NCBI RefSeq assembly: GCF_963259705.1
Contig: NC_081851.1
Coordinates: 58,612,855-58,676,854 of the forward strand
Reading direction: 5' to 3'
DNA: 64,000 nucleotides
DNA from: Myotis daubentonii
Lineage: Eukaryota > Chordata > Mammalia > Chiroptera > Vespertilionidae
The position numbers were made by a program, and so were the translations under genes. Every line of letters starts with the position of its first letter. Within the stretch, counting starts at the first letter, position 1. The notes under the pieces are model-generated. The model did not search any database and was not told the DNA's origin. It was given only the letters and a program-made list of their open reading frames with translations. Below, one piece after another: positions 12,305-25,500 of the stretch.

Positions 12305-12764
12305 TGCCGGAAACCATTCATTGTCTTCACTAGCTGAGTTTAGACAGAGACCCCCCAAAAGCTAGTAACCTTTGAAGTTCTAGCAAAGGTCAGAACTGTG
12401 CACTACCCAGTTAATCTAGATAATGATAGCTGAAGCAACCTCCCTACCTTTAATCATGTAAATTGCCTAAGGGTGATGTTATGACCTAATCTGTGTGTCA
12501 TTGAAACCTTAACCTAGGGCTACCCCAAACAAACCACCTTACCTTCGGGCTACCCCAGACAGACCTCCTTACCCTAAGGCTACCCCGACCTCAATAAAAG
12601 ATCGGAGCGGCCTGAGCTTAGGTGGAAGTCCTTCGGGACTTGCCCGCCTGGTCCCCCAATATTGCAAAATTATCTCGTGTCTTTTTCTCTCATTTGTTGT
12701 GCGACTCCTCTTTCAGATACCGAACCCTACTCCACACAGAACGTGGAGGGAGTCATACTCGACA
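12305..12764 (+). mobile_element. Solo LTR of an endogenous retrovirus
   Basis: A 460-bp block interrupts L1 text and starts TGCCGG, ends GACA, and has the 6-bp target duplication CCTATA on both sides (12299-12304, 12765-12770). A polyadenylation signal (CAATAAAAGATCGG) sits at about 12593 before a GC-rich R/U5-like part. A 6-bp duplication suits class II (betaretrovirus-like) elements; the family cannot be named from sequence reading alone. No internal viral genes are present. Confidence 0.85.
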
Positions 12765-13449
12765 CCTATATTCATAGCGCAATTTATAATGCCTAAGATC
12801 TGGAAAGAGACCAAGTGTCCATTAGTAGACAAGTGGATAAAAAAGTTGTGGTACATTTACACCATGGAATACTATGCAGCAGTAAAAAAGGATCTCTTAC
12901 TCTTTGAGACAGCAAGGAGGGGCCTGGAGAGCATTATGCTAAGTGAAATAAGCCAGTCAGAGAAAGACAAATATCATATGATCTCACTCATATGTAGAAT
13001 CGAATGAACAAAATAAACTGATGAACAAAACAGATCCAGAGACATAGGAGCATGGAACAAACTGTGGAGTCTCTGAGGGAAGGTGGTGATGGATGGGAAG
13101 AGATCAACCAAAGAACTCGTATGCATATATGCATAACCCATGGACATAGACAAAAGGGTGGTGAAGGCCTTGGGCGGGGGATGAGGACAGGCTAGAGGGG
13201 TCAATGGGGGGAAAAGAGGGACACGTAATATTTTCAACAATAAAGATTTAATTTTAAACAAAGGAGAAAGCTTTCTATAGTACACAGTGAACTGCAATAT
13301 TCTGCTGTCAGGTAAATTCAGTTTTCAAAGATGGAGATTAAAGTTTAAAGGGCAGAAAACAACAGGTACATCAATGTAAACATTTAACTCTTTTTAACAC
13401 AAGTAAAAATTTCCAACAGTCTCACAATTTATCTTACTTCTCTACTTAC

Positions 13450-13547
13450 AGTGCACTTTCCATGTCTGCTATATTTCCTTCCATTTTCTGAGACTATATA
13501 GAGGTAAATAAAGTTGTCATGAGATCCTACAGCCAGGCGGGTGCCAT
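13450..13547 (-). CDS. EML4: EML4 exon 19 (last exon seen)
   Basis: The 98-bp exon completes Asp and encodes [20 protein letters not shown] then [12 protein letters not shown]. Acceptor CATTCTAG, donor TGCACT|GTAAGT. Human reads [20 protein letters not shown] and SRYGRCT, so F-to-R and Y-to-H changes are present beside conservative ones. This is the last EML4 exon before the left edge; the GHSSYITH-encoding exon 20 was looked for in 1-13449 and not found. Confidence 0.95.
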
Positions 13548-16500
13548 CTAGAATGAAGCAAGAAAGAGTGTTGACTAGAGAAATAGCTACACTGATATAA
13601 CTACAATCTGGCCCCGTGGAGGTTAACCAGCTTTTACGGGTCTAAATCACAGTATTCATATGGCAAGCTGAGCATATAATTGCTCACTTCAGCTGAGCAC
13701 ATAGCACCTCTCCAAATATAGGGTTGGTTCTCCTGGGAAGGAGCTATGTTCTCTTCTCTATGGTCTCCTCTATTGTACTTACTGTGTAGCACAGCGGTTC
13801 TCAACCTGTGGGTCACGACCCCTTTAGGGGTTGAACGACCCTTTCACAGGGGTCGCCTAAGACCATCGGAAAACACATATATAATTACATATTGTTCTTG
13901 TGATTAATCACTATGCTTTAATTATGTTCAACTTGTAACAATGAAATTGGGGGTCACCACAACATGAGGAACTGTATTAAAGGGTCGCGGCATTAGGAAG
14001 GTTGAGAACCACTGATGTAACAGATGGTCAATAAAGTCCAACTGGTTCGTGTATATTAACTGCTACATTTGCAGTAGTTACTTGTTACTACAATATTGAA
14101 AAAAGCCAATCCAAAACTTTTTCTGCTTCTACTCTTGTCAGGCTTATAGATAGAAGCAAATACTTTTCCTTCCTTTCTCAAGAGAATAGTATTCAGTGCT
14201 TCCTATGAAACAACTTAGAAAACTAAGAAGCAATCAAAAGATCATCTGAACCCCACACTAATCCAACAACTACTGGAATATATTTTTGAATATATGTGAA
14301 TGTCACTCTAACTCCAGGAAAGAAAGTTATGAATCAAAATCACAATAATAAGAGGAAAAGAAAATTGGAATACTATGGAAACTTAACATTTTAAATAAAG
14401 TACAAAGATTAATTCAAACAAGGCTAAACAAACTTATCAAATTCTTGGGTTGCTGAGTATCCTATATAATAAAATCCTAATATGCTAAATGTCCAGTCAA
14501 CTGGTTGGCCGTTCAAAACCAAAGCGTAATATGCTAATGATATGCTAAGGCTGCTCAATTGCTCGCTATGACATGCACTGACCACCAGGGGGCAAACAGT
14601 CAACCAGTCACTATGACATGCACTGACCACCGGGAATAGATGCTCTGACCCTTAGGTTAGCTTGCTGCTGGGGTCCAGTCGGTCGGGACTGAGTGAGACA
14701 GGCCAAACATGCCCTGGAGCCCTCCTGTGGCCCCTCCCCAGCTGGCCAACCTCTCATGTTTCCCCCTCCGCCCTGATAGTGCACTGGTAGGGTCCCTCAG
14801 CCTGGCCTACACCCTCTCACAATCCAGGAACCCTTGGGGGATGTAGGACAGCCAGTTTTGGCCAGATCCCACAGGGGGAGCACCGCTCAGCCAGAAGCTG
14901 GGTTCACAGCTGGCGAGCACAGTGGCAGTGGCGGGAGCCTCTCCCACCTCTGCAGAAGCGCTAAGGACAGGGGGAGCGGGCCTAAGCCAGCAGTTGGACA
15001 TCCCCTGAGGGCTCCCAGACTGTGAGAAGGCGTAGGCCAGGCTGAGGCACACTCCCCCCCCCCCCGGCCCTGAGTGCATGAATTTCGTGCACCAGGCCTC
15101 TAGTTTCATATAATTAATAAAACAATCATTACTATGTAATCCAGAATAATGCCACTAGATTTTAAAGAACTTGAAGGGCCTATAAAATTTGTATATTTTT
15201 AATATTCTATAATTTCTTTTATATTCTCTTAAATACAAAGAAAAGGTTGCTAAATAGATGTAACATTCAACCTAGTACCTATTCAAAATTCTAAGCACAT
15301 TGTATGTTTAGTGCCAAAACAGAAAGTGTGTATGTGTCGGGGTGGGGATGGGATGAGGTGATTGCACTATTTTCTGCTTTCAATTGTGAATGCAGTCTAA
15401 CAATTCATTATAAATGTGTTTCCTTGATTTAGAATGTTGTTTAACTTTAGCAGATTTTTTGCAGTTTCTCGCAGCAGAGTTTAATTGGAAACTCTGGGGA
15501 AAACATATTCAATACTTTACAACTCTAGACAGAGAATATAGTAATCAGCTTCATTGAAAGTGAAAAAAGCAGATATAGAGAAATGCTGTGAATGCCAGGG
15601 TGGGGGTAAATCTACTCACCTACTGAGTAGCGCATCACAGAGAGCTGTTCATTCCCATCTGTATGGATAGAAACTAGATCTCTGGTTTCTGCATCCAGAA
15701 CAAACCACCTATTAAGAAGTAAAAATAAAAAAACCTTCAGATATTAGCATTTATAGAAAAAATGGTTGCTGGTCATTTCTCCCATTTTAAAAATTAAGAA
15801 ATTTTAATTTTACTCTTAAGTATGACATGTTTCCCTCTTCCAATGAAGGATGAGTTCATTTTGCAAAATGTTGCTAGATACAATATAAATATACTTATAT
15901 GGGCCTAGGCATGTTCATTTCTATTTAGGTATTCACTGAATGCCCACAGCGTTTCTTTGCTAATTAGTCTAAACAGAATAAGATGACAGGATCAGTGTTT
16001 CTGAAGATTATACTAGAAGTGGGGAAAAGGAAATGAGCCAATTAAAACAAAACAATCAAGTGCCAATCTTAGTGATGCTGACTATGAACGTCTAGTAGAG
16101 GAACTCTCATAAGGAAAATGAATGGTAGCAGGAGGATAGGATGTAGGATATGGGTTGAGCTGAACCCCGAGGGAAAGAAGTACAGCAGTTCAGGCAGGAG
16201 GAGTGAAAGCTGCACAGCTATGGAGGTGGGAGGGAGCATGCACAGTGTGAAGGTGGGAGGGAAAGGCAGCCAGCCATTCATTTGGTGTGATTTCAAAGGA
16301 ACCAGCAGGGGGCACTCTGCCTCTCCAATACCTTAACATATGCACAGAGAAACTAAATTTGATAGTTTTTCATTCACATTTATAGGAAAAGTAAAAATGT
16401 AAAAGCCTCTTGAGAAGTAAAACAATGACTTAAATCCAACTACATCATAAATGACTTATCTAAAAGCACTAAAGGAAGAAATGGTGTTTCAGAAGAGTAT

Positions 16501-19500
16501 GGCAAGATATGAGCTGTAAGAAAAGGCTAGGAACTAAGGATAGACAACCAAAGGCTGGATAAGTGAGAGAAGGCAGGTTATAGACCAGTGATGGCGAACC
16601 TTTTGAGCTCAGCGTGTCAGCATTTTGAAAAACCCTAACTTAACTCTGGTGCCGTGTCACATATAGAAATTTTTTGATATTTGCAACCATAGTAAAACAA
16701 AGACTTATATTTTTGATGTTTATTTTATATATTTAAATGCCATTTAACAAAGAAAAATCAACCAAAAAAATGAGTTCGCGTGTCACCTCTGACACGTGTG
16801 TCATAGGTTCGCCATCACTGTTATAGACAGTATGTAGAGCTGGTTGGAGTTCAAAGTTGAGCATTGCCTAGCTCAGATCAGGCATTAAAAATATTTGTAA
16901 AATGAATAATGAACTAATATAAAATGTCTTGAACATGATAAAACCTATATTTTAGCAAGAATTACTTAGTAGTAGTGCAGTGTGCAGGAAGAAATGGTTA
17001 GGGTGGAGAAAATGGGACAATACTAGAAAAATAAAATTACTATCTAAATCTCATGTAATACGATGGGACAAAAGCAGCAAGTTTTGTTTTAAATTATTCA
17101 GATGGGAAAATTCTATCACTAAAATAAGCCAGTAACAGAAATCAGAATGACAGTTCCTTTCAATTTTGAAACTAATTATATAACTAATATCTGGAAAGAG
17201 ATCATTTATTTTTCAGATTAAAATAAATACTATTTATGAGAGGATAGTGCTTTAAAGAATTTAAAAAACACAAGTTTAGTGATGCTGTTTCATATGCCTT
17301 AATGAATTCAAGGTAGGAGATGAAAGACGAAAAGATCCCAACTATTCTACATAATATACTAGTATATGATAAAGCCTAATATGCTAAGTGTCCGACTGTT
17401 CATTCAACCGTTTGACCAGTTGCTACAACACACACTGGCCACCAAGGGCAGATGCTCCGACTGGTAGGTTAGCTTGCTGCTGGGGTCTGCCAAGACTGGG
17501 ATTGGGCGAGATGGGCCGGACACGCCCTGGAGCCCTCCTGTGGTCCCTCCCTGGCCCCGACCGTGCACTGGTGGGGTCCATTGGCCTGGCCTGCACCCTC
17601 TTGCAATCCAGGACCCTTTGGGAGATGTCAGAGAGCTGGTTTCAGCCCAATCCCCGCAGGCCAGGCTGAGGGACCCACTGGTGCACAAATCCGTGCACCA
17701 GGCCTCTCGTTTACCTATAAAATTGCTCTCTAAACATGTTCATGAATGAATTTTAGTAACTTGTAAGCCATAGGTTGAAACTTCCAGGTAGCTAACTTAA
17801 TTCACAAATTCTGTCTTCTATCCAGGTAACAGAAATAGCTTCTATTTGTGAATACTGGAGTTTAAAAGTAGGAAACTGGCATTTGAAGCCTATGCTACAA
17901 GTTTACTGGTCATTTCAATTTCAAAGGTATATAAGAAACACACTTTATTGCAATTGGACAGTTCCCATAGATTAAAGGTTTCTTCTGAGAATGTATTTCA
18001 TTAATCAACTTTTATGGCTTCCACTGTGATGCTCCTCTAAGCCAAGAAGTGCCAAAGCTGATGCCAAGTGAATTGCCCTCTCACAGTAAGGGAACAAAAT
18101 ATTCCAACTCAGATTAAACAGACATACCTAAAGAACAATGAGATACAGCTCCACTCTGCAGGTGTCAGGTTTCCAGTTTTTAACGAATTTATGTAAACTT
18201 TACCATACCTTCTTAGGCATTCAAAAATTATCAATTTTTATTTTGGAGAAGCCCCAACTGATACTGTTTCCAAATTAGTTTAATCTTACTAGGAAAACTG
18301 CAAACAATTTTATCGTTTTGGAAACCCCTCAAAAAGTTATATTTAAAAAACCACCCCAGAGCCCTGGCCAGTGTTGCTCAATGGTTACAGTGTCGCCCGC
18401 ACACTGAAGGTTTGATTCCTGGTCAAGAGCATGTACCTGGGTTGCAGGTTCATTCCTTGGCTCCAGTCTGGATTGTGTTTGGGAGGCAACCAATCAATGT
18501 GTCTCTCTTACATCAATGTTTCTCTCCCCCCCTCCTTCCTTCCCTTCCACACTCTCTGGAAATCAATAGAAAAATATCCTCGGGTGAGTATTAAAAAAAC
18601 AAAACAAAAAACACCAGAATGTCTTATTGGTATAACATGTAGGAAACAAAAACTCTGAGTCATTTACTAGAGATGGTAGTTATTTAAAAAAAAAAACCAA
18701 AAGAGACCTCTGCCTCCTTTTTCTATTTCTTCAGTCACATATAAGAGATTAATTCTACTTTTGTTAAGCAATTTTTAGTAATAATCCAACAACTTTGTTA
18801 TTGAAAATAAACAACTTCCATATGGACCCCAAGAAATAATTTTAAAGCTCCCACTCTTTTCACTGCATGAATTATGTTCTATCTTCAGAAAGATGTTTTG
18901 GACTCAGGATCTCTGTCCCTAATAAAGGTATGGAGAACATAACAAATTCTCTACCAATGGGAATTTTATAGAAATAAATATTTAAGTTTTCATTGTGTTG
19001 AATTTATTCTTATTCTAGTCTAGAGTATATAAATTGTAACCAAGCTTCCGCTTTAAGGTAATCTGGAATTATTATGGGACTCTATATTGCCCCTAAGATA
19101 AATGATGGTACTACATTTTGGTATTTGACTCACATGTCAGATCAATTTAAATATATAACCAAAGATTTCTCATCTCGAATACATTTAGAAAGATCCATTA
19201 GGTCCTTGTTTGTGACCTAATGCAAGAATAGGAATGTGGCTTTTATAATCAGAAAAATGTATAAAGTCAAAAACAGGAAAAGAGTAGCCCATTTCAACTT
19301 TCTTATTTTACAAATAAGAATAATGAAATCCTATGATGCCAAAACCCCCAACCAGTCATCAACCAAGTAGTTAGTGGCAGAACCAAGATAGAGCTCTGGC
19401 CTGTGCTTTTCACTGTCTCACAACAGGAAGGGTGTGATCTCTCTCTGCCTGTGATACGCTGACATTTAGGGATTCAGAGAAGAAAAGAGCTGGGAAAGGA

Positions 19501-22500
19501 CGCAAAACAGGAGTTTATAATCAGACTGGGGAGAAAGAGTGAGTTAATAAAGTAAAATGAAATATACAAGGATTATGAAATTTCAGGCAGGGAGGATGTA
19601 GGTGACCTGGGATTCCATCTCATCAAATGTGGCACGGATAGGTGGGACATAAACAGGTGGAGAGGAGTAGATAGAAAAGTACAAAGGGTCCAATGGATAG
19701 AGTGTGCCTGCAGACCTAAGGGTCCTGGGTTCAATTCTGGTCAAGGGCATGTACTTCAGTTGCAGGATCCTCCCTGGCCCAGTCCCTGGGCTTGTGCAGG
19801 AGGCAACCAATCGATGTGCTTCTCTCACATCGCTGTTTCTGTCTTTCCCTCTGTCTTCCACTCTCTCTAAAATTCAATGGAAAAATATCCTTGGGTGAGG
19901 ATTAAAAAAAGAGAGAGAAGCACAAAGGGGTTGGACAGGACAACAACTTGACCATTCTATTCTTTGGGGGGGTGGGTGGTGGTGGGGGGGTGGAGGGAGT
20001 AGAGGGGGGCAGAAGAGATTAACCAAAGAGCTTGTAAACACAGACAATCCTGTGGTGAAGGCCTGGGATGTATGTGTGTGGAGGAGGAGACCTCTGTAAT
20101 ACTTTCAACAATAAATGTAAACTTAAAAACAATCATTAATGGGCTTTACAGGCCAAGCTAACAAGTTTAGGTATCAAAAAGCCTTTAGAAACGTTCTTGA
20201 CCTGAATTTGCTCCATCTATTTCCTCCTGCCTGATATGACTCCTCACTCTTCACTGCCTCTTCAAGATCCAAGGACTCCTCCAAGGCAGGACCAATCTCA
20301 CCTCCTCTGTGAGGTGTTCTCTGACAACTCAGGCTCACAGTAATTTCTCTGTTGAACTCCAAGCACTGCTGCCTGTTTATTCAAGTAATGCTAAACCTAA
20401 TAAAAGCTCTTTATTTTCTTATGGACATACATAATCTACTTGGGGAAAGGGACCATGTCTCATATTCCTCTGTGCCACTCCATGCATCGAGATCAGTGCC
20501 TTACAGTTGTAGGAGTTCAATAAGCATTGCAAGAGCGACTCAGAACTGGAGTTGTAACAAGGCAGAACTCAGGGAGATTCATGCTGATAGAGTTCAAAGA
20601 CACTGTCACCTGGGAAATGAGCGCAGGAGTACCCAAGGACCATGTTAAGTAACACCAAATTGCAGAGGGAAAAAGCTGTTCTTTTCTAATTAGAAATCTT
20701 CTCTTTTAATTATGTCAAAGAAGAAAGTCTCAGCTAGTGCTAATATCACTTGAACATCTCCCTTTTGAGGAGCATTTATGCCTAGAACCTCTATCGTCAA
20801 CAGTATCTGGCTGAATTTTGATAACAGTACTTTAGCTACATTGCGGCTTGCCAAGGTACATTCACCATCAAAATTGGAAGGTTCAGCTGGATTGCTTAAG
20901 CGTCTCCAGGTCTAGTGTTCTGTTGCTGTGATTCTGCATCAAAACTAAATTAAATTCTTTACCCAGCCATCTGCCAGGCTCACTGTCCCTGACATGTACT
21001 GTAATGCAGGCTGCACAGGGCAGGGATTTTTGTTTTGCACTCTGATGTAGCTTAAATCCCCACAACAGTGTTGAACCAAGAGCAGGTGCTCAGTAAATAA
21101 TTACTAATGATTGAAAGAGTATATGTAACAGATAAGAGCAACATGCATATTAGTGTGCCACCTAAAAATAAATCTTTAGATCATATTGACAACATTCCTA
21201 ACAATGGTTAAACATTCCCCACTTCAAATCACTCAGCTCACATTCCCTTAAAGACCCTACCTGCCTGAGTGCGTTCCTATGGCCACCACTGTGCCACTTG
21301 GATGAAAATCTGCACAGTGTCCTGGTTCCTAGAAGAAAGACAGAAAGCTGTTGGGGAGTACATGAGAAAGACTCACTAGATCTATAGGAACAGTAGCAAA
21401 AACTATTTGAAAATAACTTGTTTCATATAAACATCGAATTCCAATCAACATCCTTGTAGCTATGTGGATATGAGAGGAAAAAAGAATTTCAGAGCAGGAA
21501 GGGGTACGCTGGCAGAGTGGTGAGGAGAAAGGACAACCAGCTTGTGGCTAGGCAGTGGAATAATAATAGAATAACAACAAACATTTGTATAGTTCTTTAG
21601 AGTCTGCAAAGAAAATGTATACACCTTTTGGGCTAGACAAGATGGGTATCTCAGTGGGGTTGGGAGAAAATACAGTAAGAGACCAATTCAAAAAGAAGAC
21701 AGTCTGTTAGTGAGCAGCACTTGCTGAATCCAACTGCACCACCACCAGAGGCCCAAACATGTCTGAACAGTGCTCCATGTACATGTGAAATCTTTTTACT
21801 ATGGAAACTGATGGGAAAATTGAGCTTTTGCACTGCTAATTTGCTTCTTCAGAGTAGGTTCATGGAATATTTTTGACTAAACTCTCTTCCCTTTACTAAA
21901 CACTTTGTTTTAACCAATGCTGAGTTCTTTCACTTTTGCTGCTTCCAAATGCTAGTCTGGGGCATTTCTGTGGGGAGATTATAATCCAATTTTGTTTTAC
22001 TCACATCTACGAGTCTGGTCCATTCCAGCCTGTGTTCCATTGAGTTCCACATGCACACCTGTCTGTCCTGAGCACACGTCAAGAGCAAATCTTTGAAGGG
22101 ATGTGTGGCAAGACCCCAAAGTTCATCTGTATGACCCTGAAATAAAATACACCTATTATTATGTTAAAAGAAACAAAATATCATAAAAATATTCAGTTAA
22201 TGGTTAAAATTACAGTTACCTGGACTTCTATTTGGAAGCCATCATTAAATGTTCCCCGTAAAATAAAATTTCGTGATGTGCCTACTAAAAATTGATCTGC
22301 CTTTCCTTCTGCAACAGCTCTGATTGTTCCATACTGATCAGGAACCTAAAAAAAAAAACAACCCACACTGTAATGTCACCATGCACATACTAACATGCAT
22401 TAATTACAACCCCAAAACAGCACTAATAGCTAAAAACAATTATGGGGTAATGAGTGACAAAATTCCCAATTTGAAAGTAATATGGTAATCTTATGCTAAT

Positions 22501-25500
22501 GATAATTTATTTATTCAATTCATTTTATTACACAGAAGTTATAATGTATTATTATTATTGACATTCTTTGTTTCAGTACATTTTAAATTTATATTTTACA
22601 TGATTTTAAGAGTTAAGGCTTAGGAGGAGAGGAAGGTCTGGTTTTGTTACTTAATAGTTATGTTATTTTGGTCAAGTCATTTGGCCTAAGACAAGTTTCT
22701 TTATATATAATATGGGAATAATAATAATAATCATAATAATAATACAGACGCTACTTACCCTGTAAACTAAAAAGCAGTATATTATAAAGTGTTATAACTC
22801 TTTAATAGGACTCCTTGGTAGATCAATCTCATTTAATCCATTACATGGGAAACTCTCAGTGAATGTTATCTAGATACTAAAAGCCTAAGTGACTGTTACA
22901 GCAGAAGGACCAGAACAACCAGTCGCTGGATGCGCATTGACTACCAGGGGGCAGACACTCAAGGCAGGAATGCCACTCAGCCAGAAGCCAGGCTCACATC
23001 TGGCGAACACAGCAGTGGTGGCGGAAGCCTTTCCCACCTCCACGGCAGCACTAAGGAAGGAGCAGTGAGCAGGAAGGCAGTTAGGAGTGAGGGGTCCTGG
23101 ACTGCAAGAGGGCACAGGTTGGGGTGAGGGACCCCACCCCGCCCCGTGCACGAATTTCGTGCACTGGACCTCTAGTATCTATACTAATAAAAGGGTATTA
23201 TGCTAATTAGACTGGGAGACCTTCCAGATGTCCTTCTGGACAAAGGCATGGTGGTGGGGCTGAGGCAGAGGTGGTTAGGGGCAATCAGGCCAGGAAGGGA
23301 GGGCAGTTTAGGGTGATCGGCCAGCAGGGGGGGTAGCTGGGGGCGATCAGGCCAGCAGGGTGGGGGCAGTTGGGGGCGAGCAGGCTGGTGGGGAGGGCAG
23401 TTGGGGGCGAGCAGGTTGGCAGGCAGAGTGGTTATGGTTAGGGGCAATCAGGCAGGCACGTGAGCTGGTTAGGAGTCAGCGGTCCTGGATTGTGAGAGGG
23501 ATGTCTGACTGCCAGCAGTCGGACATCCCCTGAGGGGTACCAGATTGGAGAGGGTGCAGGCCAGGCTGAGGGACAAGCCTCCTCCCCACCCGCACGAATT
23601 TTGTGCACCGGGCTACTAGTTAATATAATAAGTAAAGTGTTATAACTCATTAATAGGACTCCTTGGTAGATCAATCTCATTTAAACCAAAGAATGACTCC
23701 TTCTTTATGAAGTATGACCCCAAAATTATTCCTGAAAGCACAAAGAACTGAATTCTAAAAGTAATCCAAATTTACATTAGAAATGGCAAAAGGAGGATAA
23801 ACTAGATGGTATAGCTTGACTACAGAGGGTATGAGTTATCTGTGAAGAAAAGAAACAGCATGAATTTAAGGCTGAGATAAAGCAATTCTTTCTTATCTAT
23901 CTTCTTGAAGATAAAACCCAAGAGCAGTACTATCAGGATCCTCTTTTTAGAGATTTTGTCTGGAAAACATGTTTAGAATACAATGAGCATAAGTTCAAAA
24001 TTTAAATCACTCAAAAAGAGTCAATATCAAAGCAAGAAATTTGCCCTTGCTTTGAGAATTATTGATCTAAAATACAACTCTTAACTGTTCTACCATCTGA
24101 GACCTCAATTCAATTAGCATTTAATACCTTTCACAGTACACATAATACCTGTCAGGTTTTATAAATACACCTGGTCCACACCATGAAGAAGAAAGAAGCA
24201 TAGATAATTATCTACTATCATTAAACTCACTGTTGAATGATTATTTTCAGTATTAAAATTAAATTGGTCATTTTGCATACCCTGGTTATATTTTGGATCA
24301 CTAAGAAAAAAAAGCCTTAGAAATAAACAAGTAAGTTAATTATTCTGCCCAATCTTTTTTTTTTTTTAAATGCTTTCAAATTATTTTGTTTAATGATTGG
24401 TTTCTTTTTTCTTTTCATTCTGAGGAAATGAAATGACAAGGATATGCACCAACTTCCCAGAAAGTGTAAGTTATCTTAAAGTGGGACAGAAGACATTAGT
24501 TTAGAGGGTTTAACATTATAATTTTTATGTTCCCATCCTTACCTCAATTTCTCTTTCGGGATTCAAATCATGATCCCACAGAATTATTTTTCTGTCTTTT
24601 CCTCCTCCAGTTAATAACATCCCATTTCTCATCTGACAAAGTGTGAATACACTGCCATCATGAGCTTTGATTTGTTTGCTGATCTGATAAACACCTAATA
24701 AGATTAGGAAAAAATAAAAACACTAGTGATAACATTTCCCCTCAAACTTTAGTGGCTTTCTGGAAGAAAATAGATGCTTTATGACTTAAGATGGGATTAC
24801 ATCATGATAAACCCATTGTATGATGAAAATGCATTTAATACACCTAATCCACCAAACATCATAGCTTAGCCTAGTTGGTTTTTACCAAAGTGCATATCAC
24901 GTTTGCACCACCGTCAAGTTGAAAAACTGTAAGTCAAACCACAGTAAGCTGGGGACCATTGTATAAAGCAGTGGTTCTCAACCTTCTTTCTGGCCCTTTA
25001 AATACAGTTCCTCATGTTGTGACCCAACCATAAAATTATTTTATTTTATTTTTTAAAAATATATTTTATTGATTTTTCACAGAGAGGAAGGGAGAGAGAC
25101 AGAGAGCTAGAAACATCGATGAGAGAGAAACATTGATCAGCCGCCTCCAGCACATCTCCTACTGGGGATGAGCCCGCAACCCAGGCACATGCCCTTGACC
25201 AGAATCGAACCTGGGACCTCTCAGTCCGCAGGCCAATGCCCTATCCACTGAGCCAAACTGGTTTCGGCCATAAAATTATTTTTGTTGCTACTTCATAACT
25301 GTAATGTTGCTACTGTTATGAATTGTAGTGTAAGTATCTGATATGCAGGATGGTCTTAGGCGATCCCTGTGAAAGGGTCGTTTGACTGCCAAAGGGGTCG
25401 CGACCCACAGGTTGAGAACCACTGGTATAGAGTGATTACTCAAAAGTGCCTACAACTCAACAATCAAACACCTATTTTCAGCAAGTTATGCAAGGCTGGT

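Larger units (their letters stand above)
9634..13259 (+). mobile_element. LINE-1, 5'-truncated, ORF2 remnants
   Basis: The sequence follows L1 ORF2 from the endonuclease-RT linker to the 3' UTR; around 10360-10690 the frame gives [20 protein letters not shown] and [10 protein letters not shown], hallmarks of L1 reverse transcriptase, but frameshifts and stops abound. The tail ends CAACAATAAAGATTTAATTT. A 13-bp target duplication, AAAGGAGAAAGCT, flanks it at 9621-9633 and 13260-13272. A solo LTR interrupts it at 12305-12764 and an (AAT)n tract lies at 10111-10155. Confidence 0.93.

Noticed and set aside
1..13449. Possible EML4 exon 20 or later in the left part
   Set aside because: I looked for reverse complements of GHSSYITHLDW, NSGDYEILYW and later WD signatures and saw none; the exon must lie left of the window.
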